Source of the DNA: Anaerolineae bacterium
Lineage (GTDB): Bacteria; Chloroflexota; Anaerolineae; Anaerolineales; Villigracilaceae
Direction of reading: 5' to 3'
DNA: 39,262 bases
Assembly (NCBI GenBank): GCA_022013685.1
Contig: JAKLPV010000022.1
Span: forward strand, 1-39,262
The notes beneath the pieces are model-generated. The model saw only the letters and a program-made list of their open reading frames with translations. It was not told the origin of the DNA and did no database searches. The position numbers and the translations under genes are program-made. Positions 1-7,405 of this stretch are shown piece by piece (the stretch's first letter is position 1; each line of letters begins with the position of its first letter).

Positions 1-67
1 ACACAGCGCAGGGGCTCGCGGGCTTTGACAATCAATCATCCCGCTGTGTCCCTATCGACCCGACGAA

Positions 68-1216
68 TTACATCTGCGTCCGCTGGAATAACCATACTCC
101 TGCGCCAAAATAGGCCAGGGTCAGGACGGTTAAAGCGGCCAGTTCAAAAGCCACATCACCCAGACCAGCGCCGAGAGTGAATATTTTATTGAGCGCCACA
201 ACGGCATGGGTTGGGGGCAGCAGATCGGGCAGGGCAAAGCCGTGCCCAAAGACCGTAAACAGGTTGTAGCGCGGCAGCGGGAAGGCCGCGCCGGTCAGGA
301 ACATCAGGAAACCGAGCGGGAAATTGGCGATCACGAAGGCCTGGGCAACCGTTTTGGAGAAACAGGCCACCATCAGCCCGATGCCGATGATCGAAAGACT
401 GGTCAAGGCCGCTACCAGAATCGCCAGCCAGAGCGGCCCCTGGCTGCGGAATCCGCAGGCCACGGCTGTCGCAAAGGTCAGCAGGACGGCCAGCAGCGAG
501 ACCAGCGCCAGCCAGAGAGTCGTCCCGCCCAAGTAATCGAAGGCTGATAGGCGCGTCAGATGCAGGCGCTTCATCGCGCCCGATTCGATGTCGCGGGCCG
601 GGCTCATCGCCGCCTGGAAAACCACCAGCACCACCGCCAGCACCAACAACCCCGGCACATAATTCTCAAATTCAGTGCGCGCCGCCGAAGCCCCGAGCGG
701 GATCTCGATCAGGTTGACCGGATAATCGGCCTGGGTCTGCGCCCGGACGTAATTGTCAGCGGCGGTCATTGCCATTACTGCGGCAACGGTGTAGGTCGGG
801 TTGGTCAGGTCACCGCTGAAAATAATGTCAGCGCGGGCGGATGTGTCCCCGGCGCGGTAGGCGCTCATCGTTTGCGAGAAATTCTCGGGCAGGATGACCA
901 GAGCCGCCGCCTCGCGGTTGCGCAGGCGGGTTTCGGCCTCGGCCCGTTCGGTGGCTTCGCTCACTTTCAACAGCGGCGCGCCGTTCTGGTAGGTCAGCCC
1001 GCGCAGGGCCGCCACCACCTCGGCCCCGGCGGAATATTGCCCGAGCGGCTGGTCGTGGTTGATGACCAGCACGCCATACGAGGTCGAACCGGTTGCGCCG
1101 GTCATCAGCCAGTAGATGAGCACGAAGAGCGGGGCAAATGCCAGGCTCAGGCCGATCACCCACAGGTCGCGCTTTTGTTCACGGACAGATTTACGGAAGA
1201 CAGAAAGAAGTTTCAT
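68..1216 (-). CDS. ABC-2 type transporter permease
   Basis: Predicted membrane subunit of an ABC-2 exporter (382 aa). It has one membrane segment near residues 20-40, a long extracytoplasmic domain of about 150 residues, then a cluster of about five hydrophobic segments from residue 185 to the C-terminus, which is the YhgE/NatB/DrrB-like layout. It is the natural partner of the ATPase at 2436-3365 on the same strand. A complete insertion sequence now separates the two, and its target duplication overlaps this start codon (CAT at 1214-1216). As a result no Shine-Dalgarno is visible directly upstream, only IS sequence. The reading frame itself is intact. Substrate unknown; the TetR/efflux-like context suggests export of a toxic or hydrophobic compound (inference). 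Confidence 0.85.
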   Translation of the reverse strand: MKLLSVFRKSVREQKRDLWVIGLSLAFAPLFVLIYWLMTGATGSTSYGVLVINHDQPLGQYSAGAEVVAALRGLTYQNGAPLLKVSEATERAEAETRLRNREAAALVILPENFSQTMSAYRAGDTSARADIIFSGDLTNPTYTVAAVMAMTAADNYVRAQTQADYPVNLIEIPLGASAARTEFENYVPGLLVLAVVLVVFQAAMSPARDIESGAMKRLHLTRLSAFDYLGGTTLWLALVSLLAVLLTFATAVACGFRSQGPLWLAILVAALTSLSIIGIGLMVACFSKTVAQAFVIANFPLGFLMFLTGAAFPLPRYNLFTVFGHGFALPDLLPPTHAVVALNKIFTLGAGLGDVAFELAALTVLTLAYFGAGVWLFQRTQM

Positions 1217-1219
1217 GTT

Positions 1220-1235
1220 TAGGACTTACGCAAGA
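1220..1235. repeat. IS terminal inverted repeat, permease-proximal end
   Basis: TAGGACTTACGCAAGA, perfect complement of 2298-2313. It contains the transposase stop codon and is bordered by the target duplication ATGTT at 1215-1219. Confidence 0.95.
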
Positions 1236-2257
1236 TGCATATGAACATCGGGCGAGTTGAGTTGTTGGCGCAAATAGTCATCCAAAAGGTCATGCTTGAC
1301 GCGATAAATGGTTCGTTTTGTTTCAATCGCGACTTGTTTAAGGCGAACCCAAACCAAGATAGCACAGCCAATATGGTTTCTGACGATCCGGGCTTTGCGG
1401 CACTGATTTCCTTCAATTCCGGTCAACTGCTTGGTTTCTCGGTGAAATTGCTCAACCTTCCAGCGAAAGCCGCACAAGTCATGCACGACTGCCACGTTAT
1501 CTTGAGCCATCTCGTTCGTTACGATATAGTCCGTGCGCTTGGTAGAAAGCACTACTCGGAAAACTTTCACCTTGTGTTCAGCAGGAAAACCTTTGATTTT
1601 GATGACCTTGCCTTGTTGTTGTTCATCCTTTGTCCACGCCAAGCCATCCACTCGTTGGTAAGCTTTTGAACCACCCGAATCGTCCACCTGGCGATTATCC
1701 TTGAGCGGACAGTAGTAGATTTTGCCAAGTTTCTCAATCTGGAGCATGATTTCTTTGGTCGCATACCAGGTATCCATCAAAACCGCCCAAAAATCCAGAC
1801 TCTTTTGATAGACGCAGTTCAAAAGCATATCTTGCATGTGATCCAGTTTCGTTTTGCCATCGCCTTCCGGGTCATAGATCCGATAATCAATGATCCAAAA
1901 CTGGTCTATTTGTGGATTGACGTACACACAAGTTACCACACCGATGCCTTTGATAACGCCATGTGCATTGCCGCTGTACTGACTTCTCACCAATTCGATA
2001 GAACGTGAATAGTTCTTGTCAATGACCGTGTCATCAAAGACCAGAAATCCATACGTCGTTGGGCGTACTTCGTTTTTTACATTCTCCCAAACCAATCGAG
2101 GTCGGACTTCATCACCTGCTAAATATCGATTCGCCATGTCATGGCTAAATTTCTCAGTGTGCTCGGCATAATTCGTCAGTGTGTAATTGATTTGGCTCAC
2201 CAACAAGTATTGACAATAATCCAAACGGGTTACTCGTTCTTTTTTCGGTATCATCAT
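1226..2257 (-). CDS. IS transposase, DDE superfamily (IS4/IS701-like)
   Basis: 343-aa transposase. The probable catalytic triad is visible: D75/D76 in FDDTVIDK, D162 in LMDTWYATK, and E269 in RWKVEQFHRETK, which is the Y/W-R-E-K type box of the IS4 superfamily. The TAA stop (1226-1228) lies inside the terminal inverted repeat, and only nine bases separate it from the ATG of the interrupted permease. Length and triad spacing fit a full-length active enzyme. Because it is transcribed in the operon direction, readthrough into the permease gene is possible. Confidence 0.92.
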   Translation of the reverse strand: MMIPKKERVTRLDYCQYLLVSQINYTLTNYAEHTEKFSHDMANRYLAGDEVRPRLVWENVKNEVRPTTYGFLVFDDTVIDKNYSRSIELVRSQYSGNAHGVIKGIGVVTCVYVNPQIDQFWIIDYRIYDPEGDGKTKLDHMQDMLLNCVYQKSLDFWAVLMDTWYATKEIMLQIEKLGKIYYCPLKDNRQVDDSGGSKAYQRVDGLAWTKDEQQQGKVIKIKGFPAEHKVKVFRVVLSTKRTDYIVTNEMAQDNVAVVHDLCGFRWKVEQFHRETKQLTGIEGNQCRKARIVRNHIGCAILVWVRLKQVAIETKRTIYRVKHDLLDDYLRQQLNSPDVHMHLA

Positions 2258-2297
2258 CTAACACTAACCGCTTTTCACTCAACCGTCAATTTCTCTG

Positions 2298-2313
2298 TCT
2301 TGCGTAAGTCCTA
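2298..2313. repeat. IS terminal inverted repeat, ATPase-proximal end
   Basis: TCTTGCGTAAGTCCTA, perfect complement of 1220-1235, followed by the second copy of the 5-bp target duplication ATGTT at 2314-2318. Confidence 0.95.
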
Positions 2314-2329
2314 ATGTTATTGCTTATCC

Positions 2330-2406
2330 TTGTCATTTCGAGCCGCGTAGCGGGGAGAAATCTTTCGTACATAGGCAAAGATTTCTCGCTGACGCTCGAA
2401 ATGACA
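2330..2406. repeat. Palindromic intergenic element (REP/MITE-like)
   Basis: Imperfect inverted repeat: TTGTCATTTCGAGC opens the left arm (2330-2343) and GCTCGAAATGACAA closes the right arm (2393-2406). Internal arms GAGAAATCTTT (from 2355) and AAAGATTTCTC (2377-2387) also pair. It lies in the former ATPase-permease spacer. The motif looks like a dispersed palindrome rather than a gene; as RNA it would fold into a long hairpin within the operon transcript. Confidence 0.7.
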
Positions 2407-2435
2407 AAAAGTCAGGAGACTTTTGACTCCGGGAT

Positions 2436-3365
2436 CTACTCGCGCAGCCGCCGCCCGGTCAGACTTAGGAATACATCTTCCAGGCTATTGGTTCTTAGCT
2501 TGATTTCGCTTTGTGCTATATTGGCTACACGTAATTTTTCAAGAAAGACTGACAAGCGGTCAATCAGAGCGTGGTCGCGGATGACCAGGCTCTGATTGAC
2601 GGTCGAAACCCCGGCAAACAGCTCGCGCGCAAGAGCGGCGGCTTGCACCAGCGCCGCGCCAACTTCCAGCTCGAGCACATCGCCAGCGCCTAGGGAACGT
2701 TTCAGCTCGTCGGGGGCGCCGCAGACCAGCAGCTTGCCGTGATCGATGATCGCAACCCGGTCGGCCAGGCGCTCGGCCTCGTCCATGTTGTGCGTGGTCA
2801 GGATAACGGTTTTGACGAGTGCCAATCCGCGAATATACTCACGCACCAAGACCCGGCTTTGGGGATCGAGACCGGCTTCGGGCTCGTCGAAAATGACGAT
2901 TTCAGGATCATGAACCAGCGCCAGGCAGATGTTCAGGCGGCGCTTCATGCCTCCCGAAAGCTTGCCCGCCGTTTCGTGGGCCTTGGACTGCAATCCGAGC
3001 GCTTCCAGCAACCCAAGGCCACGCTGACGAGCCAAACTGCTGCGGACGCCGTAAGCCTCCCCGATGAATTCCAACTGCTCGAGGCAGGTCAGCTTGTCCC
3101 AGAGAATGTTCTCCTGCGGACAAACCCCAACCCTGGCGCGAGTCGCAGCCTCGCCGCCCCGGACCGGGATTCCGCCGATGAGCACCTCGCCAGCATCGGG
3201 GGAGATGAGTCCGCACATCATTTGGATGGCGGTCGTCTTCCCGGCGCCGTTCGGGCCTAAAAAGCCGAAAATTTCCCCAACCCGGACCTCTAAAGAAAGA
3301 TCATCGACCGCCGTCAGCGCGCCAAAACGTTTGGTAAGATGGTGGGTTTGCAGGGCAAAAGTCAT
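2436..3365 (-). CDS. ABC transporter ATP-binding protein (ABC-2 exporter)
   Basis: 309-aa ATPase of the DrrA/NatA/CcmA type. Walker A GPNGAGKTT is near residue 38, the signature LSGGMKRR near 138, Walker B VIFDEPEAGLDP near 157, and the H-switch TTHN follows. The roughly 90-residue C-terminal extension typical of drug-export ATPases is present. It powers the permease encoded at 68-1216. It starts six bases after the GNAT stop, so the two are co-transcribed. The spacer downstream holds a palindromic repeat and then the insertion sequence, so expression of ATPase and permease is probably no longer balanced. Confidence 0.92.
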   Translation of the reverse strand: MTFALQTHHLTKRFGALTAVDDLSLEVRVGEIFGFLGPNGAGKTTAIQMMCGLISPDAGEVLIGGIPVRGGEAATRARVGVCPQENILWDKLTCLEQLEFIGEAYGVRSSLARQRGLGLLEALGLQSKAHETAGKLSGGMKRRLNICLALVHDPEIVIFDEPEAGLDPQSRVLVREYIRGLALVKTVILTTHNMDEAERLADRVAIIDHGKLLVCGAPDELKRSLGAGDVLELEVGAALVQAAALARELFAGVSTVNQSLVIRDHALIDRLSVFLEKLRVANIAQSEIKLRTNSLEDVFLSLTGRRLRE

Positions 3366-3371
3366 AAAAAC

Positions 3372-3803
3372 TCACGCGATGCCCGGCAGGTAGCCTTCAA
3401 AGACAACCACCTGTCTCATGGAAAGCTTTAGAGAACCATAGAATTTCTTCGCGGGTTCATTCTCAGGCTCCGTAGCAACCCAAATTTCCTGGCAGCCTCT
3501 CTTGGCCGCAATCTCAAACAAATGTTCAAGCAGGCGGGTTGCGATTCCGCGCCGCTGAACTGTTTCAGAAACCGCCAGGTCATCGATATATAACTCCGTG
3601 GGCTTATCGGGGTGCCTGTGAATTTGCGCCAAAACTTGCCCTACAACCATGCCTTCAGTGATCGCCGCAAGCAAAATATGATTCTGTTCCTTGAGCAACG
3701 CAGCCAGACGAACAGGGTCGATTTTTTCATCGAAGATATCTTGATCAATGCTTTTAAGCAGACCCATGTTACTTTCATCAATTTGAATGATTTCTACAGT
3801 CAT
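3372..3803 (-). CDS. GNAT-family N-acetyltransferase
   Basis: 143-aa single-domain GNAT fold. The acetyl-CoA binding stretch VSETVQRRGIATRLLEHL matches motif A (Q/R-x-x-G-x-A/G), preceded by the beta-strand LYIDDLAV. The C-terminal EPENEPAKKFYGSL is motif B. The start is supported by GGAG seven bases upstream. Substrate unknown: small molecules, antibiotics or protein termini are all possible. Its position directly before the ABC exporter ATPase, in a TetR-led operon, suggests a detoxification or resistance role, but that is context only. Confidence 0.85.
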   Translation of the reverse strand: MTVEIIQIDESNMGLLKSIDQDIFDEKIDPVRLAALLKEQNHILLAAITEGMVVGQVLAQIHRHPDKPTELYIDDLAVSETVQRRGIATRLLEHLFEIAAKRGCQEIWVATEPENEPAKKFYGSLKLSMRQVVVFEGYLPGIA

Positions 3804-3822
3804 TCTTGCTCCACAATTCAGG

Positions 3823-4374
3823 CTATTTCATGGCCAGCCAAACAAGGATGGCGGTAATGACAAAGGCCCACGGCCAGGCCCAGCCGCCAGAGTCGAAGGC
3901 ACCGCTGCCCAGGCCAAGCGGCTGGAAGCGCAGCACAGGCAGGTCGGCTATTTTGGTTTGCAATTCGGCGTCGCTGATCTTGAACGGGTTGTAGCCCTCA
4001 AAAAAGCCAGCAAACCCGGCATTTTGCAGCACTTGGCGGGCGACGATACGCTTTTCATCAGGGTCGGTCACTTCTTCGGCGCGGGCATAGATCGCCCCGC
4101 CAGGCAGGATCAGCTCGAGCTGCGGGGTGGCGCGGATATTGCGGAACCAGTCCGAGCTTTCGCGCCCGCCTGAAATGCAGTAGATAAAGCCGTTCTGGAT
4201 GGCATAGTTGACCGGCGCAAAACGCACTTTGCCGCTTTTGCGCCCGACCGGTTTCAGGATCATGATGTAGCCCGAGAACGGGTTGCCGAACAACGCGCCA
4301 AAGCCCAGGCGGAACATGGGAACCATGAAGTATTTATTGACGAACCAGAAGATTTTGCGCATGAGTGGGGGCAT
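3823..4374 (-). CDS. Deazaflavin-dependent nitroreductase-family protein (DUF385/Ddn-like) with C-terminal membrane segment
   Basis: 183 aa from the ATG at 4374, chosen because GGAG lies five bases upstream and the family similarity begins there; a longer in-frame reading to 4530 overlaps the upstream gene. The core LKPVGRKSGKVRFAPVNYA, then GGRESSDWFRNI, is the Ddn/DUF385 split-barrel pattern that binds F420 (or FMN/haem) in related proteins. The last 20 or so residues (WPWAFVITAILVWLAMK) form a membrane anchor, which is unusual for the family. It lies 19 bases before the GNAT gene in the same operon. Cofactor and substrate unknown. Confidence 0.82.
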   Translation of the reverse strand: MPPLMRKIFWFVNKYFMVPMFRLGFGALFGNPFSGYIMILKPVGRKSGKVRFAPVNYAIQNGFIYCISGGRESSDWFRNIRATPQLELILPGGAIYARAEEVTDPDEKRIVARQVLQNAGFAGFFEGYNPFKISDAELQTKIADLPVLRFQPLGLGSGAFDSGGWAWPWAFVITAILVWLAMK

Positions 4375-4408
4375 GGGACTCCAAAGGATGAATGCAGAAG
4401 GCAGAATA

Positions 4409-4771
4409 TCAGAACAAGATAACAACAAATTGAAGCAGCGAGAACAGTAACATCCCCCAGATGATTGCTTTAGAAACGGGAACGTTGAATTCAGGGTGGC
4501 CGGTGCGCAGGAAGTAGGTGTGCAAGCCAAAACCGATCAGTCCGGCCACGCCGACAACGACAGCATAAACTGTCCCGGCAGCTGTGCCCAACCAGACCTG
4601 CACCGCGCCGTAGATGGCCAGCGGCCAAAGCGGCAGATGCATAAGCAGAAATCCGGGTTGACCGCCCGGCAAGTGGAACAAATCCCACTCCTTCCAATAA
4701 GTCGAGTCCATTTCATGCAGGATGAGCAGGGTCAGGTTGGTGATGTAGAGATAGAAAAGAATGGATGGCAT
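4409..4771 (-). CDS. Small four-helix membrane protein (DUF6713-like)
   Basis: 120 aa, almost entirely hydrophobic, with about four membrane segments. Conserved-looking polar residues sit near the start (HEMDSTYWKEWDLFHLPGG, residues 19-37) and a buried histidine HTYF near 84. This resembles the DUF6713/HXXEE group of uncharacterised membrane proteins; the name is from memory and should be checked. It follows tetR in the same direction and precedes the deazaflavin-type gene by 34 bases. No function can be assigned. Confidence 0.7.
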   Translation of the reverse strand: MPSILFYLYITNLTLLILHEMDSTYWKEWDLFHLPGGQPGFLLMHLPLWPLAIYGAVQVWLGTAAGTVYAVVVGVAGLIGFGLHTYFLRTGHPEFNVPVSKAIIWGMLLFSLLQFVVILF

Positions 4772-4855
4772 GGGATGGAAACCTAAATTCAGAATGATGA
4801 ACTCAGAATGCAGAATAAAACCTTAAAATCCTGGTGGCTTTGCGCAGGGTTAGTC

Positions 4856-5569
4856 TTAAGTTGAGTCTGGGGACAGTCCGCGCACGAGGATGTCGATGGC
4901 GGCGGCCAGGGAGCGGTCAAAGGAGATGGTTTCGTCGCTGACCTGGAAGTAGGTATTGAGATAAGGCAAAAGCTGGCTGTCGCCGAGGGCGATCATCCAG
5001 GCGTTGATGGCGCGGGCGGCGGCTTCAAGATCGAGATCGGGGCGCAGTTCGCCGCGCGCCTGGGCTGCAAGCAGAATCTCACGCATGGTCTCGCGCATGG
5101 CGTTCGCCACCGGACGGACAACTTTCTCAGCCAAAACCGGGTCACCCTGGTAGGCCGCCCGGCCAAAGAACTGGATCAGCCCCATCAGGGTCTGGCTCCA
5201 CTCCACGCCGCCGGTCAGATAATAATAGAATGCATCGCGCAGAGGTAAGGCAGCCAGCATCGGACGAAACTGATCGAAGGCATCGGTCAACAGGCTGACG
5301 CACAGGCGGGTTGAAAATTCCAGCAGACCGTCGCGGTTGTTGAAATACTGGTAGAGTGAGCCGATCGCCACATCCGCGCGTTCAGCCACCTTTTTGATGT
5401 TGATCGCTGCCGGGCCCTTTTCAAGAGCCTCGCCGAGAATGGCATCAACGATCGCCTGCTGGCGTTCGGGGTCGAGGCGGCGAAAGGTGCGCGTGACCAC
5501 TCCTTCCCTTTCAAGCTCAAGGATGTGGTTTTGAATTTGTGTCCATTCGGGCAAAGAATTATGAACCAT
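4856..5569 (-). CDS. TetR/AcrR-family transcriptional regulator
   Basis: 237 aa. The N-terminal helix-turn-helix (about residues 35-82) contains RQQAIVDAILGEALEKG, then VAERADVAIGSLYQYFNNRDGLLE, a classic TetR signature. The C-terminal ligand-binding helices are divergent. An N-terminal extension of about 30 residues precedes the HTH. It heads the minus-strand operon with the ABC exporter, suggesting it represses that operon. A 17-bp palindrome overlapping its own start codon (5561-5577) is a likely autoregulatory operator. The predicted promoter places the transcription start within one or two bases of the ATG, so the mRNA may be nearly leaderless; no Shine-Dalgarno is seen. Confidence 0.9.
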   Translation of the reverse strand: MVHNSLPEWTQIQNHILELEREGVVTRTFRRLDPERQQAIVDAILGEALEKGPAAINIKKVAERADVAIGSLYQYFNNRDGLLEFSTRLCVSLLTDAFDQFRPMLAALPLRDAFYYYLTGGVEWSQTLMGLIQFFGRAAYQGDPVLAEKVVRPVANAMRETMREILLAAQARGELRPDLDLEAAARAINAWMIALGDSQLLPYLNTYFQVSDETISFDRSLAAAIDILVRGLSPDST

Positions 5570-5577
5570 TAGTTCAT
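5561..5577. promoter_or_regulatory. Candidate TetR operator palindrome
   Basis: ATGAACCATTAGTTCAT: perfect 6-bp arms (5561-5566 and 5572-5577) around a 5-bp centre. It covers the tetR start codon and abuts the predicted -10 box, a position where repressor binding would block initiation. Confidence 0.55.
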
Positions 5578-5606
5578 ATTTTATGCAAAAATGGTTCGCT
5601 AGTCAA
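5578..5606 (-). promoter_or_regulatory. Predicted tetR-operon promoter
   Basis: On the minus strand TTGACT (5601-5606) is followed after 17 bases by TAAAAT (5578-5583). The expected start point is about 5570-5571, next to the tetR ATG at 5569. Confidence 0.6.
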
Positions 5607-5634
5607 GATGCAATAACAGAGCAATCTGTAAAAC

Positions 5635-5662
5635 TTGTCTGGCTTATCGGGGATGATAAAAT
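5635..5662 (+). promoter_or_regulatory. Predicted promoter of the 5694 membrane-protein gene
   Basis: TTGTCT (5635-5640), 16-base spacer, TAAAAT (5657-5662). The -10 box and downstream bases (5657-5676) nearly match a second site at 24515-24534. Confidence 0.45.
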
Positions 5663-5693
5663 AGAGCGATCTTATCCACTTTACGGAGGCGCT

Positions 5694-6269
5694 ATGATCG
5701 CAAAATTGTCCGATTTTCTGGCCCGGATGGCCAAACCCTGGCTGATCCTTGTTTCGTTTCTGGTGATGGGTGCAATGCTGGGTTATTTCCTGCCCAGCGC
5801 TCAGGTCCGCCTCGAAGCGAGCGGCGGCGGACCAATTGATCTTCTGATGTTCCCCACCCCGGTGGCGGTACTGGCCGGGATTGCAGCTTTTACCGACGAG
5901 GGCCGGGCCTTTTATCTTCTGGTTGAAATTACCTACGATTTGGTCTACCCTATTGCCTACACGCTGTTTTACGGATTGAGCTTGACGGTTTTGCTGAATC
6001 AGATCACGGCTCCGAACAGCCATGTCCGGCGGTTAAACCTGCTGCCGGTCGCGGCGTTTGTTTTCGATCTGCTGGAAAATGTGGGGATTATCAGCCTGCT
6101 GATGAGCTTCCCGGCGCAATCCGCGGCGCTGGCCGGGTTTGTGAGCGTGGTCAACAGCGTCAAATGGATGTTTGCGTTCGGGAGTATATTCGCACTGTTC
6201 GTGGCGCTGGTTTTCTGGGGTGTAAAAAAAGTTTTCGGCAAAAAACAAACCCCGCAACCAACTGCTTGA
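5694..6269 (+). CDS. Membrane protein of unknown function, about five TM segments
   Basis: 191 aa from the ATG at 5694, selected because GGAGG (5685-5689) lies four bases upstream; longer readings have no ribosome site. Hydrophobic stretches occur near residues 15-35, 60-75, 80-105, 118-140 and 150-185, and the tail is short and basic. No catalytic motif is recognised. It is transcribed away from tetR and shares the intergenic region with it, so TetR control is possible. Ends just before a bidirectional terminator. Confidence 0.75.
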   Translation: MIAKLSDFLARMAKPWLILVSFLVMGAMLGYFLPSAQVRLEASGGGPIDLLMFPTPVAVLAGIAAFTDEGRAFYLLVEITYDLVYPIAYTLFYGLSLTVLLNQITAPNSHVRRLNLLPVAAFVFDLLENVGIISLLMSFPAQSAALAGFVSVVNSVKWMFAFGSIFALFVALVFWGVKKVFGKKQTPQPTA

Positions 6270-6270
6270 C

Positions 6271-6308
6271 AAAAAAATCCAACTGGAATGCCCTGGCTGG
6301 ATTTTTTT
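6271..6308. terminator. Bidirectional rho-independent terminator
   Basis: AAAAAAATCCA (6271-6281) pairs with TGGATTTTTTT (6298-6308) between convergent genes; both strands end in a U-run. Confidence 0.75.
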
Positions 6309-6322
6309 TAAGCTGTTACAGG

Positions 6323-7405
6323 CTATTGTCCCAATTCACTCGGGGCAACCAGCAAACAGGCTGCCCGGTGCGTTGCGCCGAGCTGAACATAACCTGGGTC
6401 GGTCAGCTTGCAGGCATCGACGGCCACCGGGCAGCGCGGGTGGAAGCGGCAGCCGCCTGGCACGTTGAGCGGATTGGGGGTCTCGCCTTGCAGGATAATG
6501 CGCTCACGGCGCAAACGCGGATTCGGCACCGGAACGACCGAGAGCAAGGCTTTGGTGTAGGGGTGCTGCGGATTTTTCAGCACTTCGGCAGTCAGCCCGC
6601 TTTCGACAATCCGTCCCAGGTACATAACCGCGACCCGATCCGCGAAATAGGCCACCGTACCCAGGTCGTGGGTGATGAAAACAATCCCCACCCCGCGCTT
6701 CTTTTGAAGATCGCGCAGCAAATTGAGAATCTCGGCCCGGATGGAGACATCCAACATCGAAACCGGCTCATCGGCGATCAACAGCTCCGGCTGGAGCACC
6801 ATTGCCCCGGCGATGACCACGCGCTGGCGCTGTCCGCCGGAGAGTTCGTGCGGATAGCGCAGGAAGTAATCTTCCGCCGGGCGCAAACCGGCATCTTCCA
6901 GCGCAGCCTTGACCCGCACGATGCGCTCCTCGCGTTTGCGGGCCAGCCCATGCACCATCAGCGGCTCGGCAACGATCTCAAAGATGGTCGCGCGCGGGTT
7001 GAGTGACTCATACGGGTCCTGGAAGATCATCTGGGCATGCTGGCGCAGGTGCTTGAGCGACATGCGCGGCAGGGTTTGCTGTTCGCGCGTGCCAACCCCA
7101 CCCGATTCAAGCGGGATCAACCCGGCCCGCAATCGTCTCTCCTGTGGGCCAATTTTCTGACCGTCGAAAAGAATCGTCCCGGCGGTCTGTTCTTCCAGGC
7201 CGATCAGGGTGCGGGCAATCGTTGTTTTACCGCAGCCCGATTCGCCCACAATCGCCAGCACCTCGCCCCGCCCCAGGGAAAAAGAGATTCCATCCACGGC
7301 TTTAACGACATTTGGCTTGCGCCGCCGGAACATATCGCCCAACGAGGGCGTCAGCGGGAAATGCTTGACCAGGTTTTCGACAATCAGCAAGGGGGAATCA
7401 TTCAT
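6323..7405 (-). CDS. Oligopeptide/dipeptide ABC transporter ATPase (DppF/OppF type)
   Basis: Cytoplasmic ATPase of a peptide or nickel-type importer, 360 aa from the ATG at 7405. Walker A GESGCGKTT, signature LSGGQRQRV and Walker B LLIADEPVSMLDVS are all present. The C-terminal oligopeptide ATPase extension carries the Fe-S-like cysteine pattern CRFHPRCPVAVDAC. An upstream in-frame extension to 7459 lies inside the preceding gene and was rejected. The chosen ATG overlaps the preceding ATPase gene by eight bases, so translation is probably coupled. Last gene of the importer operon. Confidence 0.92.
   Translation of the reverse strand: MNDSPLLIVENLVKHFPLTPSLGDMFRRRKPNVVKAVDGISFSLGRGEVLAIVGESGCGKTTIARTLIGLEEQTAGTILFDGQKIGPQERRLRAGLIPLESGGVGTREQQTLPRMSLKHLRQHAQMIFQDPYESLNPRATIFEIVAEPLMVHGLARKREERIVRVKAALEDAGLRPAEDYFLRYPHELSGGQRQRVVIAGAMVLQPELLIADEPVSMLDVSIRAEILNLLRDLQKKRGVGIVFITHDLGTVAYFADRVAVMYLGRIVESGLTAEVLKNPQHPYTKALLSVVPVPNPRLRRERIILQGETPNPLNVPGGCRFHPRCPVAVDACKLTDPGYVQLGATHRAACLLVAPSELGQ

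Larger units (their letters stand above)
1220..2313 (-). mobile_element. Complete insertion sequence, IS4/IS701-like DDE type
   Basis: A 1,094-bp element with perfect 16-bp terminal inverted repeats, TAGGACTTACGCAAGA at 1220-1235 and its complement at 2298-2313. It is flanked by a 5-bp direct duplication ATGTT (1215-1219 and 2314-2318). It carries one transposase gene filling nearly the whole element and is visibly richer in A+T than the flanks, as expected for a recent arrival. Intact ends, intact gene and perfect duplication point to a recent insertion. Family assignment rests on the transposase and is approximate. Confidence 0.95.

Noticed and set aside
1-67. ACACAGCG...CGCTGTGT inverted repeat (1-8 and 42-49) as a terminator
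   Set aside because: The stem is only 8 bp with a loop of over 30 bases and no U-tract; too weak to call.
560-1222. 220-codon open frame on the plus strand
   Set aside because: Antisense to the ABC-2 permease; Arg/His/Gln-rich composition typical of an antisense translation.
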